DNA of 33,191 nt. Source: Deltaproteobacteria bacterium. GTDB taxonomy: Bacteria; Myxococcota_A; Polyangia; Haliangiales; JADYYK01. Below, piece after piece: positions 1-8,258 of the stretch; position 1 is the first letter of the stretch, and each line of letters opens with the position of its first letter. The position numbers and the translations under genes were made by a program. The stretch is taken from the NCBI GenBank assembly GCA_020853705.1, contig JADYYK010000204.1:1-33191 (forward strand), written 5' to 3'. The notes beneath the pieces were generated by a model, which was given only the letters and a program-made list of their open reading frames with translations, was not told the DNA's origin and made no database searches.

Positions 1-30
1 GCCGTGCCTGCACCGCCACCTCCACGACAC

Positions 31-104
31 GATGGCCATCGTCATGCTGCATGCGCCCGCGCACGCTCATGATGGCCGTCGCTCAGCCGGTCGTGATGGC
101 CATC
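31..104. repeat. Three short GATGGCC(A/G)TC direct repeats
   Basis: GATGGCCATC occurs at 31-40 and 95-104 and GATGGCCGTC at 71-80. They lie just beyond the point where the permease reading frame ends. I see no gene in positions 1-102. Confidence 0.5.
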
Positions 105-1021
105 AACCAGGGCGCCCCGCAACAGTCAGCACCTGGATGAAGGGGTTGCCGGCGGCGGCGGCCGCGGGCAGGTCCTGGATCGCCAGCGTGATGACCAGCA
201 GCATGATCCAGCCGACCACCGCGCTGACCGCGACCGAGAGCACGATCCCCCAGGGCGCGTTGCGCGACGGGTCGCGGGTCTCCTCCGTGGTGTGTGCGCT
301 GGCGTCATACCCGGTGAAGGTCCACTGCGCCTGCAGCAGGCCGATGGCGAAGGCGTACCAGTAGGTGTGCTCGCCATCCGAGGCGTAGCGCTCCATCAGG
401 AAGCCGGGCGACGCCAGCGGGGCGCGCCACAGCAGCGCCACCACCAGCAACGCGACGCCGACGATGTGGTACCAGGCCGACAGCCAGTTGAGCACCGCGA
501 CGGCGCGCACGCCGACATGGTTGAGGATGGCGTGCGAGGTCAGGATGGCGCCGTAAACACCGAGAATCTGGGCGCGCGACGGCTCGAGGCCCAGGGTGTC
601 GACCACGAAACAGGGCCAGGCCATAGTCGATCCCCGCGGTGATGGCGAACTGCCCCAGCGTGTTCAGCCACGCGGTCGCGAAGCCCCAGCCGTTGCCGCC
701 CAGGATGGCCGACCAGTGGTACAGCGCGCCCGCCGTCGGGTAGGCCGAGGCCAGCTCGGCCAGCTCGGCCAGCGCCAGCGCCGCCGTCATGGTGCCCAGC
801 GCGACCAGCGGCCAGCCGATGGTCATGACCAGCGGGCCACCATGGGTCAGGCCGTGGCCATACAGGGTGATGGCGCCGGTCAGCACCGAGATGATCGAGA
901 ACGACAGGGCGAAGTTGTGGAAGTCGCCCATCTCGCCCAGGAGCTGCTGGGCGTCGCCGAGCCTGGCCAGCTCGGCGCGGTCACGCTCGGCGCCGTGCTC
1001 GCGGTCCGTGCCCTCCGTCAC
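103..1021 (-). pseudogene. Broken APC-family amino-acid permease
   Basis: The reading frame from a GTG at 1021 gives a cytoplasmic N-terminus, then LLGEMGDFHNFALSFSIIS and several membrane helices up to AGIDYGLALF. This is typical of APC-superfamily (GABA/choline permease-like) transporters. At about 608-610 the frame breaks; removing one base from the AAA run (TTT on the coding strand) joins GLALF to VVDTLGLEPS and continues the permease through ASAHTTEETRDPSRNAP to residue about 305. It then stops at 103, whereas family members are about 500 aa. Helices 7-12 are missing and 1-102 does not continue the protein in one frame. Either this is a decayed, truncated transporter or the region has sequencing or assembly errors. 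It is divergent from the gene at 1072. Confidence 0.7.
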
Positions 1022-1036
1022 GCACGAAAGGTACTC

Positions 1037-1065
1037 TTGTCAGCGTCGCGCTGTCGGCCAACAAT
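1037..1065 (+). promoter_or_regulatory. Candidate leaderless promoter for the 1072 gene
   Basis: TTGTCA (1037-1042), a 17-nt spacer and AACAAT (1060-1065) are followed by six bases and then the ATG at 1072. The geometry puts the transcription start at or near the ATG. An AGGAG lies only one base from the ATG, too close for a normal ribosome site. Confidence 0.4.
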
Positions 1066-1071
1066 AGGAGC

Positions 1072-1785
1072 ATGTTCGCCCTGTGCTCATTGATCATCTA
1101 CGGGGCGATGGTGGCGCTGCTGGAGGGTGGTCGCGAGCCGCGCGGCGGCTGCAAGGTGCTGCCGGCGCGACGTGGGGTCAGGCGGCGTGACTCCGAGCTG
1201 CGCATCGCCGGCGTGCCGGCGCGGCTGCGTCGCATCACGCGCCGCGGCTGCAAGTGGATCGAGCTGGATCTCGCGCTGTCGCCCGACGTCATCCAGCTGA
1301 CGCTGCGGCCGCGCCTGCAGGCGGTGCGCAACGCCACCGCGGAGCTGTGCATCGACGACGCCACCTTCGACGCCATGTTCCAGGTCGAGGCGGCGCCGGC
1401 GGACGTCGCGCGTGAGCTGCTCGACGCCGACGTGCGCGCCGCGCTGGTGCACATGGGCGGGCCCTGGATCGTGCAGGTCGAGGGTGGCCTCAGGCTGGCG
1501 CGGCCGGGCCACACCCCGAGCGAGGTCGCCGAGCTGATCGCGCTGGCGCGCGCGCTGGCGCTCGGGGTCGAGGCGGCCTATCGCGCGGCGGATCGCGGCT
1601 CGGTGGCGCGTCGCGGGGCGCCCTTCCGGCCCGCGCTGGATGGGCCCATGCTGGCCATGGTCGAGTACACCCGGCGCGAGGAGCTGGCGCGCATGCGCGC
1701 GGCCGAGCGGCGCGATCTGCGCAAGCGGCTGGCGCGCGTCGCGGTCGCGATGGTGGCGCCGGCCGCCCTACTGCTGCTGCTGTAG
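1072..1785 (+). CDS. Hypothetical protein with hydrophobic ends
   Basis: The 237-aa protein is unrecognised. It opens with a hydrophobic stretch (FALCSLIIYGAMVALL) and ends with a membrane-like helix (VAVAMVAPAALLLLL) right at the C-terminus. Between them is a soluble, Arg-rich domain of about 190 residues that mixes beta-like segments (KWIELDLALSPDVIQLTLRP) with an Ala-rich helix. A tail-anchored topology facing the cytoplasm is plausible. It may be two-helix anchored. The start at ATG 1072 is supported by the upstream promoter-like hexamers. Its last 18 bases overlap the end of the convergent gene at 1768-2490 in a CTG run, so five leucines on one strand read as glutamines on the other. No function is assigned. 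Confidence 0.7.
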   Translation: MFALCSLIIYGAMVALLEGGREPRGGCKVLPARRGVRRRDSELRIAGVPARLRRITRRGCKWIELDLALSPDVIQLTLRPRLQAVRNATAELCIDDATFDAMFQVEAAPADVARELLDADVRAALVHMGGPWIVQVEGGLRLARPGHTPSEVAELIALARALALGVEAAYRAADRGSVARRGAPFRPALDGPMLAMVEYTRREELARMRAAERRDLRKRLARVAVAMVAPAALLLLL

Positions 1786-2490
1786 CTGCGCGCAGGGACC
1801 GAGCTCGGGCGCCAGGCGGCAGGTGCGCTGGCGCAGCGGGCCGGACTCCGCCTCGGGGACCAGGATCGACAGCGTCAGGCAGGCCATGGCGTCGTCGTTG
1901 CGACAGCCGCGCTCGAGCAGGGCGCGCGCGTGGGCCAGGATGGCGGGGCCCTGGGGATCCTTGCGCGACAGCAGCGACAGGTAGGCGCAGGCGTAGGGAT
2001 CGTCGGCCTTGCAGCCGGCGCCGAGCAGGCTGGTGGCGCGGTCCATGAGCAGGCTGTGGGCGGACTCGTCGCCCTCGGGGCCGCGGGTGGCCAGGGCGAG
2101 GCAGCCGATGCCGTCGCCGGCGTCGCAGGCGCGCTGCGACAGCTCACGCTCGCGGACGTCACAGTCGGCGGGCGGGGCGCCGGACGCGCCGGGCTCGCAG
2201 ACCAGATCGGCCAGGGCGACACAGGTGCGGGCGTGGCCGCCGTCGCAGGCGCGGGTGAGCAGCGGCAGCTCGGCCTCGATGCTCGCGCGCGAGGGGTTGC
2301 GATCGAGCAGCGAGGCCAGTCGGAAGCAGCCGTCGGTGTTGCCCGCGGCGCAGGCGCTGCGACAGGCGGCGAGGCGGTTGCAGCGGCTGCGCGCGCCGGC
2401 GCCCCGCTGGCCGCTGGCGCAGCCAGTGAGGCCGGTGACGCCGCCGAGGCCGAGGATGAGGAGGATCACGGCTGTCTTCGCCATGCGCAT
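1768..2490 (-). CDS. Cys-rich Sel1/Hcp-like repeat lipoprotein
   Basis: The 240-aa protein starts at ATG 2490 (a second Met lies at 2484) with a lipoprotein signal (AVILLILGLGGVTGLTGC). The mature part has repeated blocks of the type CDGGHARTCVALADL, CDAGDGIGCLALA, CKADDPYACAYLSLL and CRNDDAMACLTLSIL. Each is a short two-helix unit with a Cys pair at near-constant spacing, as in Sel1-like repeats of the Helicobacter Hcp cysteine-rich type. The family usually forms alpha/alpha superhelices used in protein binding in the periplasm or on the surface. The C-terminus is LQQQQ. A much longer open frame upstream to 5151 on this strand is only the shadow of the U32 gene. It is divergent from the U32 gene with 33 bp between them. 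Confidence 0.8.
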   Translation of the reverse strand: MRMAKTAVILLILGLGGVTGLTGCASGQRGAGARSRCNRLAACRSACAAGNTDGCFRLASLLDRNPSRASIEAELPLLTRACDGGHARTCVALADLVCEPGASGAPPADCDVRERELSQRACDAGDGIGCLALATRGPEGDESAHSLLMDRATSLLGAGCKADDPYACAYLSLLSRKDPQGPAILAHARALLERGCRNDDAMACLTLSILVPEAESGPLRQRTCRLAPELGPCAQLQQQQ

Positions 2491-2523
2491 CCATACCCCA
2501 CCGCTGCATGGTAGAGAAAGTGA

Positions 2524-5199
2524 ATGCGTCGCCCCGAGCTGCTCGCACCCGCCGGGGATCTGGCGTCGCTGGAGGCGGCGCTGGCGGCGGGGGCCGACGC
2601 GGTCTACTTCGGGCTGGATGACGGCTTCAACGCGCGCGCGCGGGCGGCCAACTTCGACCGCGCCGGGCTGGCGGCGACCGCGGCGCGGATCCGGCGCGCC
2701 GGCGCGCGCTCGTACCTGACGCTGAACACGCTGGTGTTCGAGCCCGAGCTGCCGCTGCTGGAGGCCATCCTGCGCGACGTGGCGGCGGCGGGGATCGACG
2801 CCATCATCGTGCAGGATCCCGCGGTGGCGCTGCTGGCGCGCGCGCTGTGCCCGGCGCTGGAGGTGCACGCGTCGACGCAGATGACCATCTCGAGCGCCGA
2901 GGGCGCGCGCTTCGCGGCGGGGCTGGGCGCGACGCGGGTGGTGGTGCCGCGCGAGCTGTCGGTGGCGGAGATCCGGCGCCTGGCCGGCGCGACCTCGCTC
3001 GAGCTGGAGGTCTTCATCCATGGCGCGCTGTGCGTGTCCTGGAGCGGCCAGTGCCTGACCAGCGAGGCCTGGGGCGGGCGGTCGGCCAACCGCGGTCAGT
3101 GTGCGCAGTCGTGTCGCATGCCGTACCAGCTGGTGGTCGACGGCGTGCGTCGGGACCTGGGCGAGGTCGAGTACCTGCTCAGCCCGAAGGATCTGGCCGG
3201 TGTGCATGCGGTCGGCGAGCTGGCCGCGGCGGGCGTACACGGGCTGAAGATCGAGGGGCGCCAGAAGGGGCCGGCGTATGTGGCCACCGCGGCGGCGACC
3301 TATCGCGCGCTGCTCGATGGCGGCGCGCTGCCGGACGGCGCGCTGGAGGAGCTGACGCTGACCTACTCGCGCGGCTTCTCGCACGGCTTCCTGGCTGGCT
3401 CGGACCACCAGGGGCTGGTGGAAGGGCGCTTTCCCAAGCACCGCGGGGCCTATCTCGGGCGCGTGGTGGCGGTCGACGCGCGCGCCGGCGAGGTGGTGGT
3501 CGAGCGCGACGCCGAGGGGCGGCCCTGGACCGGGGCGCTGGCGACGCCGGGCGCGGGCGCGACGACGCGGGCGGAGGGGCCGGTCGGGGCGGTGGCGGCG
3601 CCGCTGGCCGGCACGCTCGAGGTCGAGGTCGAGCCGCGCGCGGGCATGGGGGTCGGGTTCGATCTGGGCACGCCCGAGCAGGGCGAGCCAGGCGGGCCGC
3701 TGTTCCGGGTCGAGGTGCTGCCACGCTCGCGCGGGCGTGCGGCGGGCTGGCGGCTGGGGTTCGGGCAGCCGGGGCCGGAGCTGGCCCGGGTGCAGCCGGG
3801 CCATCGGGTCTGGCTGACGTCGGATCCGGCGCTGGCGCGGCGCACGCAGAAGGTGATCGCGAGCGCGCCGGCGGGGCGCCATGACCTCAGGCTGGTGGTC
3901 AGCGGGCGCGCCGGTGAGCCGCTGCGGGTGGAGGCGCTGGCCGAGCGCGGTGGGCTGCGTGCGCGAGCGGAGAGCGCCAGCGCGCTGGCGGCGGCGCGCG
4001 GGGCCGGGCTGCAGGCGGCGCTGCTCGAGGACAAGCTGGGCGCGCTGGGCGGGACGCCGTTCTCGCTGCTGCAGCTCGACTGTGACGGCCTCGCGCCGGG
4101 GCTGTTCGTGCCCACGGCGGAGCTCAAGGAGCTGCGCCGGGTGCTGGTGGCCGAGCTCGAGGCGGCGCTGGAGCGCGGGCCGCTGCGGGTGGTCGACGCG
4201 GCGCCGGCGCTGCCGCGGCTGCGCGCCGAGCTGGCGGCCGAGCTGCAGGCGGCGCGGGCGCGGGCCGGTGAGGCGCGGGCCGGTGAGGCGGGGGCCGGTG
4301 AGGCGCGGGTCACCGCGGTCGACCTGGCGGCGCCGCAGCTGCTGGTGCTGTGTCGGACCGACGCGCAGCTGGAGGCGGCCATCGCGGCGGGGCAGCGTGA
4401 GGTCGAGCTCGACTGGATGGAGCTGGAGGGGCTGGGGCGCGCGGTCGAGCGCGCGCGCGCGGCTGGCCTGGGCGTCACGCTGGCGACCGTGCGGGTGCAG
4501 AAGCCGGGCGAGGAGGGCTATGACGCGCGGCTGGCGCGGCTGGCGCCCGACGCGGTGCTGGTGCGCCACTGGGGCGCGCTGATGGCGTTCCGCGAGGGCG
4601 CCGCGGCCGGGGCGGGCGGCGCGCGGCCGGCGCTGCACGGCGACTTCTCGCTCAACGTGACCAACTCGATCACGGCGGCGCACCTGCTGGCGCTGGGGCT
4701 CGACACCCTGACCGCGGCGCACGATCTCGACGCCGCGCAGCTGGACGCGCTGCTGTCCGCGGCGCCCGCCGAGCGCTTCACCATCGCGCTGCACCACCAC
4801 ATCGCGACCTTCCACACCGAACACTGCGTGTACTCGCACCTCCTGTCGAACGGGCGCGACTTCAGGAGCTGCGGGCGACCCTGCGAGCAGCACGAGGTCG
4901 CGCTGACCGATCATGTCGGCCTGACCCACCCGGTGGTGGTCGACGTCGGCTGTCGCAACACCGTGTTCAACGCGCAGGCGCAGAGCGCGGCGTCGCTGGT
5001 GCCGCGCCTGCTGGGGCGCGGGGTGCGCCGCTTCCGCGTCGAGCTGGTGCGCGAGTCGCACGACGAGGCCGGCCGCGTGCTGGCCGCCTATCGCGAGCTG
5101 CTGGACGGCCGCATCACGCCGGCCGAGGCGGTGCGCCGCGCCGGCGTGCACGAGCAGTTCGGGGTCACGCGCGGGACGATGAAGGTCCTGGCGGGCTGA
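2524..5199 (+). CDS. U32 family protein (RlhA/TrhP-like, DUF3656 type)
   Basis: The 891-aa protein opens with MRRPELLAPAGDLASLEAAL and GADAVYFGLDDGFNARA, the hallmark start of U32 proteins. Next come GARSYLTLNTLVF, VHASTQMTIS, VVVPRELS and the Cys-bearing core FIHGALCVSWSGQC ... RGQCAQSCRMPY at about residues 163-200. These cysteines are thought to hold an iron-sulfur cluster in relatives that hydroxylate RNA: RlhA at 23S C2501 and TrhP at tRNA U34. The middle (about 300-620) is Arg/Ala-rich and fits the DUF3656 region. The last third has a second Cys group (TEHCVYSHL ... FRSCGRPC, then VDVGCRNTVFN) seen in long U32 members. Length matches these long forms, not E. coli RlhA (about 650). Three 15-bp tandem repeats (4261-4305) add RAGEA units. 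An AGAGAAAG lies just upstream of the ATG. RNA hydroxylation is an inference; older databases call these peptidases. Confidence 0.88.
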   Translation: MRRPELLAPAGDLASLEAALAAGADAVYFGLDDGFNARARAANFDRAGLAATAARIRRAGARSYLTLNTLVFEPELPLLEAILRDVAAAGIDAIIVQDPAVALLARALCPALEVHASTQMTISSAEGARFAAGLGATRVVVPRELSVAEIRRLAGATSLELEVFIHGALCVSWSGQCLTSEAWGGRSANRGQCAQSCRMPYQLVVDGVRRDLGEVEYLLSPKDLAGVHAVGELAAAGVHGLKIEGRQKGPAYVATAAATYRALLDGGALPDGALEELTLTYSRGFSHGFLAGSDHQGLVEGRFPKHRGAYLGRVVAVDARAGEVVVERDAEGRPWTGALATPGAGATTRAEGPVGAVAAPLAGTLEVEVEPRAGMGVGFDLGTPEQGEPGGPLFRVEVLPRSRGRAAGWRLGFGQPGPELARVQPGHRVWLTSDPALARRTQKVIASAPAGRHDLRLVVSGRAGEPLRVEALAERGGLRARAESASALAAARGAGLQAALLEDKLGALGGTPFSLLQLDCDGLAPGLFVPTAELKELRRVLVAELEAALERGPLRVVDAAPALPRLRAELAAELQAARARAGEARAGEAGAGEARVTAVDLAAPQLLVLCRTDAQLEAAIAAGQREVELDWMELEGLGRAVERARAAGLGVTLATVRVQKPGEEGYDARLARLAPDAVLVRHWGALMAFREGAAAGAGGARPALHGDFSLNVTNSITAAHLLALGLDTLTAAHDLDAAQLDALLSAAPAERFTIALHHHIATFHTEHCVYSHLLSNGRDFRSCGRPCEQHEVALTDHVGLTHPVVVDVGCRNTVFNAQAQSAASLVPRLLGRGVRRFRVELVRESHDEAGRVLAAYRELLDGRITPAEAVRRAGVHEQFGVTRGTMKVLAG
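4261..4305 (+). repeat. 15-bp tandem repeat x3 inside the U32 gene
   Basis: The unit CGGGCCGGTGAGGCG occurs at 4261-4275 and 4276-4290, with one change at 4291-4305. It encodes RAGEA-RAGEA-GAGEA, an Ala-rich insertion in a helical linker, and keeps the frame. Confidence 0.8.
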
Positions 5200-5212
5200 G
5201 GCGTGCGCGGCA

Positions 5213-5229
5213 GCCCCGGCAGCGGGGGC
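5213..5229 (+). terminator. Weak GC hairpin after the U32 gene
   Basis: GCCCC (5213-5217) and GGGGC (5225-5229) can pair across a 7-nt loop 13 bases after the stop. There is no T tract, so this is at best a weak or Rho-linked stop. Confidence 0.2.
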
Positions 5230-5307
5230 GCCACATCCCGGCCAGCTGCATCGTCGGCCTGCGCGCGATGACGCGGGCAGCGCGCGCCGACGAGGCGCGG
5301 CTGCGGC

Positions 5308-5335
5308 TTGTTTCCCGGCTGAGGTTGGCTATCCT
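5308..5335 (+). promoter_or_regulatory. Candidate leaderless promoter of the SecD/SecY fusion gene
   Basis: TTGTTT (5308-5313), a 16-nt spacer and TATCCT (5330-5335) are followed by seven bases and the in-frame GTG at 5343. This decides the start: an earlier in-frame ATG at 5268 would place the promoter inside the gene and add an Arg-rich tail ahead of the first helix. Confidence 0.45.
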
Positions 5336-5342
5336 GCCCGCG

Positions 5343-7682
5343 GTGCGCGTGCAGGTGAACAGGGTGATGGGGGTGGCGGCGCTGCTGGCCGGGGTCGCGA
5401 CCTATGCGACCTTCACGCTGCGGCGGCCGCCGACCGCGCTGCTGACGCTGATCGATCCGGCGGCCGAGCGGCGCATCGCCATCGAGGGCGGTGTCCGGCT
5501 GCGCTACCAGGGCGATGACCTCGAGCTGCCCGAGCTGCGCAAGCTGGTCGCCAAGGTCGAGCCGCGCCTGCGCGCCATGGGTGGCGAGGTCACGCTGGCG
5601 GGCCGGGACCTGGTCATGGACCTGCCCGGACGGCGCGATCTCGCCGAGGTCAAGGCGCAGGCGTCCAGGCCCGGAGGCCTCGCCATGCAGCTGGTGGCCG
5701 AGGGGCCGGCGGCGCAGGACTGGCAAGCCGACGCCGCAGCCCGGGTGCGCGCGGCCGGCGTCGCGGGGGTCAGCGACCACAGCTTCAGCTTCGGCCGCCA
5801 CGGCGGCGTCGAGACCGCGCTGATCGCGGAGGATCGCGACCTCCTGGAGCGCACGCTGGCCAGCGCAGGAGTGGTGGCGCCGCCCGGCTTCGCCCTCGGC
5901 CTCGAACATGTCGAGCGCAGCCCCATGGACGACGACGACCAGGACCGCCGCCCGGGCGACCCGCCGGCCAGCTACTGGCGCACCTACTTGCTCGAGCTGC
6001 CGGTCCAGCTCGATGGCGACGACGTGGCCAGGGCGGACATCATGTCCGACCCCATGACGGGGCGTCCCGAGATCATGCTCGATTTCACCCGCGAGGCCGG
6101 GGAGCGCTTCGCCGATCTGACCGAACGCAGCGTGGGCCGCCGCCTGGCCATCGCGGTCGGAGGCACCATCAACTCGGCGCCGGTCATCGAGAGCCGCATC
6201 GCAGGTGGGCGCGCGCGCATCAGCATGGGCGGCGGCGATCAGCGCAAGCTGCTGGCGGACGCGCAGGCCACCGTGGTGGCGCTGCGCTCGGGCGCTCTGC
6301 CGGAGTCGCTGCGGCTGGTCGACGCGCGCGAGGTCGAGCCCTGGGTCTCGGCGGCGCTGCTGCCCGCGGTGCGCCTGGCGCTGGCGCTGCTGGCCGCGCT
6401 GCTGGTGCTGGGCCTCGGCCTGCTGGCGCGGCGGCTGCCGCAGTGGACCACGGCCGGGGCCGACCTCGGGCTACGAGGGCAGGCGGCGGCGCCGTGGGGC
6501 CGGCTGGTGGTGACGCTGGGGGCGCCGCTGCTCACCATCCTGGCGGGGCGCATCCTGGTGCCCGGGCTGGATCGAGACTGGCTGGACGAGATGCTGGCGC
6601 TCGGCGGCACCAGCCGGCGCGCGCTCAGCGTGGTGGCGCTGGGGCTGACCCCGGTGCTGACGGCGTTCGTGCTGGTGGAGGTGGTGGCGCTGCTGGTGCC
6701 GCCGTGGCGCAGGCTGCGCACCGGTGGGCGGCGTGGCCCGCTGCTGCTGGCGGCGCTCGGGCTGAGCGCGCTGCTGGCCGGCCTGCAGGGCTGGCTGATC
6801 ACGCGCTGGCTGGTGAGCATGGGCTACTACGGGCGCGAGCTGCTGGTCGGCTCGCCGTGGCTGGTGGTGGTGACGCTGGTCGGGGGCAGCTTCGCGCTGC
6901 TGGCGCTGGCGGGGGTCGTCACGCGCCACGGCCTGGGCAGCGGCATCATGGTGGTGCTGGTCGGCGCCGGGCTGACCGAGCTGCACGCGGTGGCGCGCAA
7001 CCTGCTGCACGCGGGCACCGCGCGCCTGACCCTGACATTGGCGGGGGTGGCCGCCCTGGCGCTGGCGACCACGTGGCTGCTGTCGCGGCGCACCGCGGCG
7101 CCGCCGCAGCGACGGCTGCCGGGCAGCAGCCTGGATGCGCTGGTGCTCCCGCAGCTGGTGCTGGCGCTGCTCGGGCTGGCGGTGCTGATCGGCGGGGTGG
7201 CGCCGGCGCGCGTGGTCGAGTGGCTGCAGCCGGCGCGTTTCGAGGTCCTGGTGGTGTTCGCGCTGGTGGCCGCGGCCATCGCGGTCGGCCTGGGGCGGGT
7301 CTACACCGGGCGGCTGGATGGGGCGCCGGTCGATGTCGCGTTCCTGGCCCTGGTGCTGGTGCTGGGCTATGTCCTGGGCAAGCTGGCCGGGCTGCCGGCG
7401 CTGAGCATCGTGATCGGCACCGGCTGGCTGCTCGACGTGCAGGCCGAGTGGCGGGCGCGGCTGGACGATCCGGTCGATGTCACGGAGCTCGACGACCCGC
7501 AGCGCGGCGATCTGGTGCTCGGTACGCTGGCGGCGGCGGGGATCCCGGCCCACCTGCGCGGCGCCAACGTGCGCACGCTGCTGCGCTTCTTCGCGCCGTT
7601 CGTGCCGATCACCGTCCGGGTGCCACGCGCGCAGGCGGCGGAGGCGCAGCGGCTGCTGGCGACGCTGCCGGCGTCGGCGTAG
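5343..7682 (+). CDS. SecD-head / SecY-like / DUF2007 fusion membrane protein
   Basis: The 779-aa protein joins three parts. Residues 1-25 give one membrane helix, then a SecD-like periplasmic region. Its P1 base is near 50-95. The P1 head is at about 235-330 and is clear: RPEIMLDFTREAGERFADLT, GRRLAIAVGGTINSAPVIES, then ALRSGALPESLRLVDAREV. A helix follows (about 335-361), but the other SecD helices are absent. From about 388 to 707 the chain follows SecY in order: a first helix, plug-like LALGGTSRRALSVVALGLTP, VVALLVPPWRRLRTGG (cf. SecY VIPPLEELRKEG), TRHGLGSGIMVVLVGAG (cf. EKGIGNGISLLIFAG), and finally LSIVIGTGWLLDVQAEW (cf. SecY helix 10). The SecY loops 6/7 and 8/9, which bind SecA and ribosomes, are very short here. 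Residues 713-779 look like DUF2007. It overlaps the convergent OmpA gene by 74 bp. Function is unknown; I infer a specialised membrane-insertion or export pore. The SecD match is firm, the SecY match by eye. Confidence 0.8.
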   Translation: MRVQVNRVMGVAALLAGVATYATFTLRRPPTALLTLIDPAAERRIAIEGGVRLRYQGDDLELPELRKLVAKVEPRLRAMGGEVTLAGRDLVMDLPGRRDLAEVKAQASRPGGLAMQLVAEGPAAQDWQADAAARVRAAGVAGVSDHSFSFGRHGGVETALIAEDRDLLERTLASAGVVAPPGFALGLEHVERSPMDDDDQDRRPGDPPASYWRTYLLELPVQLDGDDVARADIMSDPMTGRPEIMLDFTREAGERFADLTERSVGRRLAIAVGGTINSAPVIESRIAGGRARISMGGGDQRKLLADAQATVVALRSGALPESLRLVDAREVEPWVSAALLPAVRLALALLAALLVLGLGLLARRLPQWTTAGADLGLRGQAAAPWGRLVVTLGAPLLTILAGRILVPGLDRDWLDEMLALGGTSRRALSVVALGLTPVLTAFVLVEVVALLVPPWRRLRTGGRRGPLLLAALGLSALLAGLQGWLITRWLVSMGYYGRELLVGSPWLVVVTLVGGSFALLALAGVVTRHGLGSGIMVVLVGAGLTELHAVARNLLHAGTARLTLTLAGVAALALATTWLLSRRTAAPPQRRLPGSSLDALVLPQLVLALLGLAVLIGGVAPARVVEWLQPARFEVLVVFALVAAAIAVGLGRVYTGRLDGAPVDVAFLALVLVLGYVLGKLAGLPALSIVIGTGWLLDVQAEWRARLDDPVDVTELDDPQRGDLVLGTLAAAGIPAHLRGANVRTLLRFFAPFVPITVRVPRAQAAEAQRLLATLPASA

Positions 7683-8157
7683 GTGCTGGCGCTGGCGGCG
7701 GCAGCACCACCAGCTCGATGCGGTTGTTCTTGCGCCGGCCCGCCGCGGTGCGCGGGCTGACCAGGGGCACGTTGTCGCCATAGCTGCGCGACTGCAGCCG
7801 GTCGGCGGCGATCCCCTTCGCGATCAGGTAGCGCCTGATGGCGTCGGCGCGGTCGGCGGACAGGCGGCGCGCGCGGTACTCCTGGTCGGGTTCGCCGTCG
7901 TGACCCTGGATCTCGAGCTGGAGCGCGGGCTGGGCGACCAGCAGGGCCACCACGGCGTCGAGCAGCTCGAACGCGGTGCGATCGATGATGGCCTTGGCGA
8001 TGGCGAACTTGACCGGGCGCGCGAGCAGGATCCGGTCCTTGGTCAACACCGCCAGCGCCGGGGGCGGCGCAGGGCTCGGGCGCGGGCGGCTCCGCGAGCG
8101 GGCGCTGGCGAGGCCACAACATGTGATGAGCACCGCAAGGCTGACGAGCCGCCGCAT
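7609..8157 (-). CDS. OmpA-domain outer-membrane/periplasmic protein
   Basis: The 182-aa protein has an N-terminal signal (LVSLAVLITCCGLASA, possibly a lipoprotein though the lipobox is not ideal), a short Arg/Pro linker, and an OmpA C-terminal peptidoglycan-binding domain. The domain is seen as ALQLEIQGHDGEP, RARRLSADRADAIRRYLIAKGI, LQSRSYGDNVPL and RRKNNRIELVV. The usual GHTD is GHDG here, and the normal NxxLSxxRA motif is RRLSADRA. A Pro/Ala tail of about 30 residues ends the protein and overlaps the 3' end of the SecD/SecY-like gene on the other strand. A GAGGGA lies a few bases before ATG 8157. It probably links the outer membrane to the cell wall. Confidence 0.88.
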   Translation of the reverse strand: MRRLVSLAVLITCCGLASARSRSRPRPSPAPPPALAVLTKDRILLARPVKFAIAKAIIDRTAFELLDAVVALLVAQPALQLEIQGHDGEPDQEYRARRLSADRADAIRRYLIAKGIAADRLQSRSYGDNVPLVSPRTAAGRRKNNRIELVVLPPPAPAPTPTPAASPAAAAPPPPARVAPGR

Positions 8158-8258
8158 GATGATCCCTCAGTGCGGTGAAACGCCGCGCCGGTTACCGCCT
8201 TTACACTTCTTCACCGCCCGGACATTCGTCCGGCACCCGGGCCCGACAGGCTGGGGCC

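Noticed and set aside
2491..5151. Very long minus-strand open frame opposite the U32 gene
   Set aside because: Its Arg/Gln/His-rich translation is the usual antisense shadow of a GC-rich gene; only its last 240 codons (1768-2490) look like a protein.
6443..7783. Long Ala/Gly frames on both strands inside the SecD/SecY-like gene
   Set aside because: Composition is that of frame shadows, with no motifs or signal.
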